DNA of 64,000 nucleotides from Sophora flavescens (lineage: Eukaryota > Streptophyta > Magnoliopsida > Fabales > Fabaceae), in NCBI GenBank assembly GCA_030762895.1, contig CM061064.1, forward strand, positions 133,369,402 to 133,433,401, written 5' to 3'. The translations under genes and the position numbers were made by a program. Below the pieces are notes generated by a model that saw nothing but the letters and a program-made list of their open reading frames with translations, made no database searches and was not told the DNA's origin. Shown in pieces: positions 54,938-64,000 of the stretch. Each line of letters starts with the position of its first letter. Position 1 is the first letter of the stretch.

Positions 54938-56489
54938 TAAGGTATGTTGACTATATGAAAACACCTGTTCCATCTTTATCTTTTGACTTGATATTTTCCA
55001 CACCCACGAGTTATTCTTTGACATCCTTGTTCAAAATTTAAAAATGCCCTATTGTTTTCGAAAATAGATGATTTCTTGTGGACTTTGTTTGTTGCCTATA
55101 CAACAGATCTATATTGTTTTAGGCATAGACTGACTTTCAGTCAACCATGTTGTTTTATGCTCTTCCAAGAAGACTCTTCGCCTTTTTGGAGCAACCTAGT
55201 TTATTGTTTGTCAGTATCAATGTCTCAGGAGGTGAACCATCAATCTCGTTCCAGGGACATGACTGATTTCAATAGTACCCTATCGAGTGTCCCCAACAGA
55301 GTTGATAGAACTGAAGAAATAGTTGGATGATATGTTGAAGAAGGATTTCATCCGGTCGAGCGTTTCGTCATGGGGAGCACCAATCCTGTTTGAAAGGAAG
55401 AAGAATGGTAGCTCAAGGCTGTGTGTGGATTACCGGCAACTCAACAAGGTAACAATAAAAAGTATCTGTTGTCGAGGATTGATGATATGGTAGATCAGTT
55501 GCGGTTAGCAACTGTGTTTTCAAAGATAGATCTGAGGTCTAGGTACCATCAGATTGAAGTGAAGGAAGATGATATACCGAAGACAACTTTCAAAAGTTGG
55601 TACGGACACTACGAGTATTTGGTGACGCCATTTGGCACAACTAATGCTCCAAATATGTTCATGGACTACATGAATCAGATCCTTAGGTCGTACTTAGAAA
55701 AATCTGTTGTGGTATTTATCAGCGATATTCTGATCTACTCCTCAAATAGAGAAGATTATGCAGAGCATCTTCGGGTTGTGAATTGGGAACGCCCTAAGGC
55801 AGTAGGTGAAGTCAAGAGTTTCCTTGGACTGACAGGTTATTATAAAAGATTCATAGAAGGATTCTCAAAAATTGCATTACCTATGAAGCAATTGATGAGA
55901 AAAGGTAAAGCGTTTGAGTGGACAAACGAGTGCAAGACTAGTTTTCAAGAGTTAAAGAGAAGACTTACAACATCTCATGTATTAGTCTTGCCAGATCCAA
56001 TAGCATCATTTGATGTGTATTGTGATGAATCACATCAAGGCCTAGGTTGTGTGCTCATGTAAGAAAGGAAAATAGTAGCTTACGCCTCAAGGCAGTTAAG
56101 AGTACAGGAGCGAAACTACCCAACCCATGATCTCGAGGTGACCAAAATAGTGTTTGCATTAAAGATATGGAGACACTATTTTGTATGGTACTAAGTTTAC
56201 AATTTAAAGCGATCATAAGAGTTTAAAGTATCTATTTGATTAAAAAGAACCGAACATGAGACAACGGAGATGGATGGAATGCATAAAGGATTATGAATTG
56301 GATCTCCAATATCATCCACGAAAGACAAACGTCGTAGCAGACGCGTTAAGTCGGAAATCTTTGGAAGTGTCTGCTATGATGATCGAGGAATTGGAACTGA
56401 TCGACCAATTCCGAGATTTTAATCTTAGGATATCGGAATTGTCTTGGGACAAGATAAGTTTAGTGATACAAACCAAGAAGGGTGTCTAA
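54938..56489 (+). pseudogene. pol: Element L pol (RT and RNase H remnant), broken
   Basis: No protease motif survives in 54938-55200. RT: CVDYRQLNKV (55420), SRIDDMVDQLRLATVFSKID, then RYHQIEV and KTTFKSWYGHYEYLVTPFGT. The catalytic box is VVFISDILIYS, where FIDD is expected, so the first catalytic Asp is Ser. After AEHLRVV the sequence jumps to NWERPKAVGEVKSFLGL; roughly 60 residues are missing. RNase H: YCDESHQGLGCVLM then TAA, and VVADALSRKS at 56335. There is no integrase before J. Non-functional. Confidence 0.8.
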
Positions 56490-56623
56490 TTTAAAGCCAA
56501 GTTATTTTATTTTAATTGAATAAAAGTGCAAGTGACCAATTGATTTATTTGGGACCAAGTCACTAAGTTATTTTTATTTCTTTTGGTGTGTTTAATCCAC
56601 TTCAAGTGGTTGTGTGGCGCAAG
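56490..56623 (+). other. Unassigned AT-rich spacer between L pol and J
   Basis: 134 bp with no recognised coding or LTR motif. GCAAG at 56619-56623 would be the left TSD of J; the right one is outside the window. Confidence 0.4.
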
Positions 56624-57268
56624 TGAGACACCCCGTTGTGCCCCATTGTATTATTAAATTAAAACCTTAATATTTATTTACTTAATCGCGCGCTTATCGT
56701 TGAAAATACGTAAAAATTAAAACTTAATTAATAATTATATAACTTATGCAGATATAAAACACACCAAACTATATTACACAAATACACACGTAAGTATCCT
56801 TTATTTTACACAACACTGTTTAGGGTATCCTCTCGATAGGATCCCTCACAGGTATAAACTTAGACAAAAGTTGTACTTAGCGGAAAATATAAATACTCCT
56901 TAGACACACTGGCCATAATGTCTACACTCTAATCGCCATGAATCACCGCTCAACCTCCAGCATCTGGTTCGTACGGAGTTCCATCTAACTCCTCAGCAAT
57001 TGGTTCTTTCATCGGGTCTTCTCGTACGATCACATCAGAAATAAAATACAACACACAGAAAGATATAGGGAATAAGAAACAATTCTATCATCAAAAAGCG
57101 GAAAAGAGTAATAGTAAATTATACAGTAATTGTCACAGACACACATCACTCAAAATCAACAATCATCCTAAATTCACTATATCATCCTCTACCCTCAACC
57201 CATGCAACTAAAACTTTATACTGATGTGGCCATCTTCACTCCTGTCACATTAGTCAGTAGTCCAGAAC

Positions 57269-57450
57269 GGTCCAGTACCAATAACTTTCGAACGCATCAA
57301 AGACTAATTAGTCTAAAATGGTTCAGTGCCAATAACATACGAACTCGTCAAGGAATATCATTCCATAACGGTTCAGTGCCAAGAACATACGAACTCGTCA
57401 AGGAGTATCAATCCAGGCGGTCCAGTGCCAAGAACATGCGAACTCGTCAA
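57269..57450 (-). repeat. 49-bp minisatellite in J left LTR (four units)
   Basis: Units begin GGTCCAGTGCCAA or a variant and contain ACGAACTCGTCAAGG. The right LTR has five units (62810-63040), 49 bp longer. Confidence 0.88.
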
Positions 57451-57905
57451 GAACTAAAGAGTATTACGGTAGTCTACCTCGGCATCCACATCCGTAGGGC
57501 ACTCACCCGCAATATCTGATATCCCAAAATAGGATATCCTGACCTCGTATGTTCCACTCACACGGCTGTGAAAAACAATACCTCGATAAATGAATCTCCC
57601 TAAATTACATCAATAACAACCCAGTGCCTCAACCTTCCATCAAAGTCTCAACACCTTTTTCCTCGTAGATAAAACCACTTAATTAGGCTAGGCACCTCTA
57701 AATCACCTTTATTCTCTCACCCAAACAATTATCTCCCGAACAACACATATCCTTACTTAAAAATCAGCTAAGCACAATATTAACAACCAGGCAGATCATG
57801 CATAACATAACATCAGAAAATATTCAAATATCTCAATATCATATAAGGCAATTTATCACAACCAACTCATAATAATCAAACCAAATATATAAAAAAGTCA
57901 GACTC

Positions 57906-58017
57906 TGTCACGGCCTGACCGTGATAGCCATCAGGGTCGTGACAGACAACAAAGGCAACAATTCTACAAAACAGAACCTGTCACGACTTGGCCATGACAA
58001 CCATCACGACCGTGACA
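57906..58017 (-). repeat. Two TGTCAC/GTGACA dyads (J left LTR)
   Basis: Dyads at 57906-57944 and 57979-58017, each 39 bp, closed by TGTCAC and GTGACA, with internal words such as ACGACCGTGA. The counterparts in the right LTR are 63496-63534 and 63569-63607. Confidence 0.85.
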
Positions 58018-59277
58018 GACAACAAACATCCTCAATATCATCCATATTCAAACACCGAAATAATACGTCACAAGCAGATGGAATACCTCAACCAGCGTAT
58101 CACAGTAAATTTGATAACATAAAATCAAACATCCTCAAATACTTAAAATCAACTTAATGTTGATAAACCTACAATCTCCGAATCACCATTGGTTTTACAG
58201 AAAAGGTTTCCAATGGGATTTTGGTCTTGTCGATTACTCGACTACTAGTAGGGTTTAAGTCGACCTACACAATTATCATATAATCTACTACTTATCAATT
58301 CCGATGATTGGTTGATTCTTTTCCCCATCTGAGTTAGCACCGGAAACACGTACATGACGATCCTCGTTATCCCGCCACGAGTTAACACAACCACCTTCAA
58401 CCAAACAACATAACTATAATTAATCAACTAACAACCATCTATGACAGTTTAGGGCTAGGTTCGGCCAAGACTTAGAAAATAGGTTTAGGGTTATCTTCTT
58501 AATGCCATCTTTTGGATCCTAGTTACTAGAGTCTTAACTAACATAGATTACTTATTACAAGACTAAAATTTGAAACAAAATACTCTAACCTTTAGGGTTA
58601 GGGTTTCGGCCAAGGGCTGACTTTTAGAGTTCAAAATCCTTAAAATTTCTAATCATGATTAAGTCATAGATTAATGATCCTTGATTAACCTAAATCATGG
58701 ATTAGTGATTAAACAACTAAAGTTGAAACTCAAAACTTCCTATCTCTTTTATACAAGGATTTGGCCTCAACATGTTCATAGGGTTAGGGTTCGTAGTTTA
58801 ATAAACCAACTTGGATTTATTGAGCATACATACTAATAGCTTGATTAACAAGATCATTAATGAAAACCATGAACAAAAACTCTACCAAACCTACTTTGAT
58901 AGATTCGGCCAAGGCTAGGTTTTTAGGAAAGAATTTTTTGATTACATCGTGCTCTTAGATTTAGATAATATGCATGATATCAAGAAGATAGAAAGTAGTT
59001 TCATCATCATTAGAGTTTTCTAGAATTTATTATGACTTTTCAAAGTTCTAGGGTTAGAAACTTGAAAATGATGTACACCTATAAAATAAACTTTGAATCA
59101 AGAAACTTGCTAAAGAACATAGGCATGATTAAGGAATAATATTAGGAATTACCCCTTGAAAATTAATGACAAAGGAAATCCAAGACACTTACTTCACAAA
59201 CTTATCACTAAAGAACTTATGAACTTAGGGTTTTGAACAAAAAGGCATTAGAAACTAAGTGAAAAGTGAGAGTATGG

Positions 59278-59285
59278 TATTTATA
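59278..59285 (-). promoter_or_regulatory. TATA box of element J LTR
   Basis: TATAAATA on the minus strand, 1.1 kb from the LTR start. Here it is not preceded by the dyad words, which lie downstream. Confidence 0.5.
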
Positions 59286-60384
59286 GAGATAGTGGCGCCA
59301 TCTTGGGAAGGATATAGAAGTGATGAGTTGTCTTGCTAAAACGATTCAAATGCAATTAAGTTCTAAGGACCAATTTGAAAAGATTCCAAAAGTTGAAGGA
59401 CTAGTTTGCAAATTGTCAATAAAGTGTCATGATGATGATTTTGCCACATTTAATGCAATCTTATCTTGAATATTTTGGGCTGATTTTTGTGTCATAGATA
59501 TTTTTAAGAAGAATCATGAAGGTTGAAGAAAAATCAAGAATGTTGAAGAATGTTGAAGAACAAAGTAGAAGAATGTTGAACATTCTAGAAAATTCTTGGC
59601 TCATCTAAGAATTATGAGGGCAGCCCCTTCTCCCTCATGGGCTTGCGCATGGGCTTGGTAAGTTTTGGCTTGGTTTCATTTTTGTGGGGCCCACTTGAAG
59701 ATTTAAACATAAATCTTGACATAGGAAACTTGTATAGTTTCAAATGGGCTTTATGGAACCAATTCATGAACTAGACAATTTGGGCTTCATAGCCACGTCC
59801 ATTAAGAGATTGGGGACAAGGATTCTAGCCCAATTCACTTAAAAAAACTTAGAAACTAACTTAGGGACAAAAGGGTAATTAACAGAAAGTTCTGGGGCTT
59901 AAGCGTAAAATTCATAAATTTTCTATTTAACCTTGAAAAACTTTCTAGACTTAAAAATATGATTCATCCCCTTGAATCATCTCAAAATCCTAAGATAAAC
60001 CCTCTATCGGTTCTAAAAAACTCTGAAATCCCCTCCGTCGTCTACCCGATTACGTGTTTCGCCCGAACAAACATAATTTATTTTATTTTTTCTGAAATAA
60101 TTCTAAAAATACAAAATTGTAGGAAATAAAATAATAATGTTAAGTATTTCGTTCACGAATTAAAATTAGGTCTTTTGAGCAGTATTATTATACTGTAAAG
60201 GGAATTCGCAGGCCGGGTTTCGCTTGACTTTCCAACCTAACTTTTAATTGTAGCTTCCTACATTCAAGTAGGATTGAGTAGTAAACTCCGTTTATTTAAA
60301 ATAATTTTATAAAACTCAAATAAATTTATAAACACATTTATATGTATTACTGTTATTTAAAACAGTGAAATACAGGGTGTTACA

Positions 60385-60647
60385 TTACTACCCCTCTTAG
60401 AAAAAAATTCCGTCCTCGGAATTTCTTAACTCAACACTAGACATCATCTTGTAATCTTATCTTAATCTAAAGCTCCAACAATTTATTTCTCATCACTATT
60501 TTTCCCCTAGGTGATAGCGGTAACTTCATAACAGAATTCATTCTTATCTCATTCTATTTATCCTCGAACTTATCAATCACTATATTCTATTCATTGTCCT
60601 TAACTTTTCCAACTTGATCTAACATCCTTAAAGGACATAATTAAAAC
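60385..60647 (-). other. Element J 3' internal end
   Basis: No gene. The minus strand closely resembles 30800-31052 of element D (for example GAATGAATTCTGTTAT with AAGTTACC) and ends AGAGGGGTAGTAA before the LTR. Confidence 0.7.
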
Positions 60648-61934
60648 TTAATCCTTCGAACATATCCTATTATTCCAATTTATATCAAAATCATGCATAC
60701 CGTGTATGAGATCTGCAGCGTAAGGGGGTTCAACTCCTCTTATGGTAAACACTCTCCCAGCAGCTTGAGGTCTAACCATATGCTGACCGATTCCTTGATC
60801 TCTTCTCCCAGCTTCACTTCCATAACTTCCAGCTCCTCTACCAGTAGCTACATTCTGTTGCCTATTTCTCTGTCTACACTCACGAGCAAAATGACCTGGT
60901 TTACCGCAATGGAGACAACTAGGTATCTCCTTGAAATCCCGCAGGTAATGTGGCCCTCCACATAAGTAACAACCTAAACCTCTCTGTTGCTGCTGGCTTG
61001 CTCCACCCACTGGGGCTATAGGAACTGGTGCTGGTGCAACTATCTGCATTAATTTGTTATATGGTTCCCTTCTCCACTGAGAACCACTATCTACTCTCAT
61101 ATGCACATCTGATCGAATAGGACCTCCAATCCTTTGCTGCTTATGCTCAGCAGCTTGCCTCAGATATATGCTTTCTATGGCACTGCATCTCTCCACTAGC
61201 TCCGGAAAACTCTGGATATCGAGAGATACTATAGCCCTATGTAGTCCATGTCGGAGTCCTTCCTCAAACCTTCTACATTGCCAATCTTCATCTGGGAATC
61301 TCTGATAAAATTCAGAATACTTAATCAGAGCCTCAAATCATGATGCATAATCACCAACAGTCATGTTGCCTTGTTTGAGACTCAGGAATTCCCTTTCTTT
61401 CTCGCGTCGAACTAGACGCGGAAAATACTTCTCAAAGAAGCAGTCACTAAACAGCTGCCAGTTGATAACTCTACCTTCATCATCCAGCAATCTTCGCTTG
61501 CCTCTCCACCAAGACTCTGCTCCTCCAGTTAGCATGAAGGCAGCATACGTCACTTTCCTATCCTCTCTGCAGCGCATGGTATCGAATATCTTCTCGATCT
61601 CTTGTATCCACCATTCTGCCTTCTCTGGATCATAATCTCCTCGGAATTGGGGTGGCTTCCCTTTCAGGAAAGTAGCCATTCCGACATCTTCGATTCTTTG
61701 CAGCTCTCCTTTGATTCTCGTTGTTCCTGCTTGTTCTTTGTTCATCTCAGTAGCATCTCAAAGATTCTGCTGTGTTTGTAACAACAGAGCAGTAACTATG
61801 TTTTTCATGGTATCTTGAGTCTCAGATGACTCTCCTCCACTTCCGGTCTGATTATTTTCCACATTGTTATCTCCAACAATTCTTTCAGGAGTTCTGTCAT
61901 CACTGACGATCGGACGTCCTCTTCCACGAGCCAT
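60648..61934 (-). pseudogene. gag: Gag of element J with two TGA stops
   Basis: Starts at ATG 61934 (MARGRGRPIVSDDRTPER). One frame runs to the stop at 60648, broken only by TGA at 61758-61760 and at 61338-61340. Core: LKGKPPQFRGDYDPEKAEWW, then DTMRCREDRKVTYAAFML and AESWWRGK, then FFEKYFPRLVRREKE and FLSLKQGNMTVGDYAS. Two zinc knuckles lie near 60890-60970: the first has Phe for the last Cys (CYLCGGPHYLRDF), the second, CLHCGKPGHFAREC, is intact. Gag packages element RNA, so J may once have been mobilised in trans. Confidence 0.82.
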
Positions 61935-62147
61935 GATTCTGTAAAAGAAATCATTCGCTCTTATCAGTATGACATATAATACCACATAGACCAGTATATA
62001 AATACCATATGCCACACTAATGTTAATTATCGCGTCGGATTCGGACACACTACCCATCTTCTAAGCATAGTTAAAATCCGATGTGGACTCAACTAGACAC
62101 GGCCAGTAACAATATCCTAGACCTCACAGTCCGATTAGAATCGAACT

Positions 62148-62159
62148 GCTCTGATTCCA
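62148..62159 (-). other. Element J primer-binding site (initiator tRNA-Met type)
   Basis: The minus strand reads TGGAATCAGAGC, one change from TGGTATCAGAGC, 5 bp from the LTR. Confidence 0.82.
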
Positions 62160-62164
62160 CCAAA

Positions 62165-63960
62165 TGAGACACCCCGTTGTGCCCCATTGTATTATTAAAT
62201 TAAAACCTTAATATTTATTTACTTAATCGCGCGCTTATCGTTGAAAATACGTAAAAATTAAAACTTAATTAATAATTATATAACTTATGCAGATATAAAA
62301 CACACCAAACTATATTACATAAACACACACATAAGTATCCTTTATTTTACACAACACTGTTTAGGGTATCCTCTCGGTAGGATCCCTCACAGGTATAAAC
62401 TTAAACAAAAGTTGTACTTAGCGGAAAATATAAATACTCCTTAGACACACTGGCCATAATGTCTACACTCTAATCGTCATGAATCACCGCTCGACCTCCA
62501 GCATCTGGTTCGTACGGAGTTCCATCTAACTCCTCAGCAATTGGTTCCTCCATCGGGTCTTCTCGTACGATCACATCAGAAATAAAATACAACACACAGA
62601 AAGATATAGGGAATAAGAAACAGTTCTATCATCAAAAAGCGGAAAAGAGTAATAGTAAATTATACAGTAATTGTCATAGACACACATCACTCAAAATCAA
62701 CAATCATCCTAAATTCACTATATCATCCTCTACCCTCAACCCATGCAACTAAAACTTTATACTGATGTGGCCATCTTCACTCCTGTCACATTAGTCAGTA
62801 GTCCAGAACGGTCCAGTACCAATAACTTTCGAACGCATCAAAGACTAATTAGTCTAAAATGGTCCAGTGCCAATAACATACGAACTCGTCAAGGAATATC
62901 ATTCCATAACGGTCCAGTGCCAAGAACATACGAACTCGTCAAGGAGTATCAATCCAGACGGTCCAGTGCCAAGAACATACGAACTCGTCAAGGAGTATCA
63001 ATCCAGACTATCCAGTGCCAAGAACATGCGAACTCGTCAAGAACTAAAGAGTATTACGGTAGTCTACCTCGGCATCCACATCCGTAGGGCACTCACCCGC
63101 AATATCCGATATCCCAAAATAGGATATCCTGACCTCGTGTGTTCCACTCACACGACTGTGAATAACAATACCTCGATAAATGAATCTTCCTAAATTACAT
63201 CAATAACAACCTAGTGCCTCAACCTTCCATCAAAGTCTCAACACCTTTTTCCTCATAGATAAAACCACTTAATTAGGCTAGGCACATCTAAATCACCTTT
63301 ATTCTCTCACCCAAACAATTATCTCCCGAACAACATATATCCTTACTAAAAAATCAGCTAAGCACAATATTAACAACCAGGCAGATCATGCAGAACATAA
63401 CATCAGAAAATATTCAAATATCTAAATATCATATAAGGAAATTTATCACAACCAACTCATAATAATCAAACCAAATAAATAACAAAGTCAGACTCTGTCA
63501 CGGCCTGGCCGTGATAGCCATCACAGTCGTGACAGACAACAAAGGCAAGAATTCTACAAAACAGAACCTGTCACGACCTGGCCATGACAACCATCACGAC
63601 CGTGACAGAAAACAAACATCCTCAATATTATCAATATTCAAACACCGAAATAATACGTCACATGCAGATGGAATACCTCAACCAGCGTATCACAGTAAAT
63701 TTGATAACATAAAATCAAACATCCTCAAATACTTAAAATCAACTTAATGTCGATAAACCTACAATCCCCGTATCACCATTGGTTTTACAGAAAAGGTTTC
63801 CAATGGTATTTTGGTCTTGTCGATTACTCGACTACTAGTAGGGTTTAGGTCGCCCTACACAATTATCATATAATCTACTACTTATCGATTCCGACGATAG
63901 GTTGATTCTTTTCCCCACCTGAGTTAGCACCGGAAACACGTACACGACGATCCTCGTTAT
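62165..63960 (-). repeat. Element J 5' LTR (right copy, partial)
   Basis: Aligns with 56624 to about 58370 of the left copy with few changes, then stops at the Copia-like LTR. The rest is outside the window. Confidence 0.9.
62810..63040 (-). repeat. 49-bp minisatellite in J right LTR (five units)
   Basis: Same unit as 57269-57450 with one unit more. The extra unit repeats ACGAACTCGTCAAGGAGTAT and the following CAATCCAGAC. Confidence 0.88.
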
Positions 63961-64000
63961 TGTTGGGAATTTGCTTATAAAACAAAATAAAACGCAGCGG
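63961..64000 (+). repeat. Start of a Copia-like LTR inserted in J
   Basis: The J LTR match breaks after CCTCGTTAT, and TGTTGGGAATTTGC begins, a common start of plant Copia LTRs. The run ACGCAGCGG near the window end fits such an LTR. GTTAT (63956-63960) would be its TSD. Only 40 bp are visible. Confidence 0.5.

Larger units (their letters stand above)
48099..56623 (+). mobile_element. Element L: chromovirus (Tekay/Del-like), truncated by J
   Basis: The 5' LTR is 48099-48705 plus 51599-53510 (H inside), with ends TATAACCCCC (probably mutated TGTAACCCCC) and GGGTGTTACA. A PBS, a broken gag and a broken RT/RNase H follow on the plus strand. The element is cut by J at 56624. Integrase and the 3' LTR are not in the window. 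The left end lies in Ogre/Tat sequence M. Confidence 0.75.
56624..60384 (-). repeat. Element J 3' LTR (left copy)
   Basis: This is 3761 bp, TGAGACACCCCG to GGGTGTTACA on the plus strand. It contains a 49-bp minisatellite (57269-57450), two TGTCAC/GTGACA dyads (57906-58017) and a TATA box (59278-59285). No coding capacity is visible. Confidence 0.9.
56624..64000 (-). mobile_element. Element J: gag-only chromovirus with 3.8-kb LTRs
   Basis: The 3' LTR is 56624-60384. The 5' LTR starts at 62165 and leaves the window, interrupted at 63961. The internal region, 60385-62164, carries gag but no pol, so it is non-autonomous or deleted. PBS and PPT-side sequence (CGAGGACGGAATTTTT on the minus strand) give minus orientation. 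The internal end matches element D. Confidence 0.87.

Overview
This window is plant nuclear DNA that consists, as far as I can see, almost entirely of nested LTR retrotransposons. I found no host gene, tRNA or rRNA. The evidence is typical angiosperm primer-binding sites (tRNA-Asp type TGGCGCCGTTGCCGGGGA and initiator-Met type TGGTATCAGAGC), paired LTRs with 5-bp target-site duplications (TSDs), and Gag/Pol proteins of the Athila, chromovirus (Tekay/Del-like), Ogre/Tat and SIRE/Maximus (Copia) lineages. The SIRE-like and Athila-like copies look most like legume elements. Legume is my inference; pericentromeric heterochromatin is likely. The exact species cannot be read from the sequence.

Layout, by nesting. 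The oldest layer is an Ogre/Tat-like fragment (M, 46828-48098). Next to it lies a Copia SIRE-like element K (3' part 31911-32030 and 41584-46827). K carries a chromovirus remnant D (29149-31910). D carries C, whose 2.6-kb LTRs flank only 256 bp of internal DNA (1-791, 20985-22639, 27642-29148). C carries B, a decayed Athila-like element (792-20979). B carries A (849-5711, in its 5' LTR) and G (8943-13384, in its pol). C also carries F (22640-27636, in its 3' LTR). K also carries E (32031-41578) and a solo LTR, I (42978-43845). To the right is another chromovirus, L (48099-56623), with H (48706-51593) inside its 5' LTR and J (56624 to beyond the window) ending its pol region. A Copia-like LTR starts inside J at 63961.

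How the parts work together. E is the only element with a nearly complete protein set: Gag plus a 1563-residue Pol with all protease, RT, RNase H and integrase motifs. One in-frame stop separates Gag from Pol. A and F share E's LTR termini, PBS, polypurine tract and 3' noncoding region but encode only a short collapsed Gag/linker protein, so an E-like element is their likely helper. G, H and J keep gag or fragments and lack a working pol. H has almost identical LTRs and so moved recently.

The least explained structure is in the LTRs. Two different LTR families (C and L) carry tandem arrays of short hairpins with 5-6 bp stems and 10-11 nt loops. Their stems change by compensatory substitutions, and both arrays begin about 1.53 kb into the LTR, downstream of the TATA-like box. 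Three families carry clusters of paired pseudo-palindromes directly upstream of the TATA-like box.
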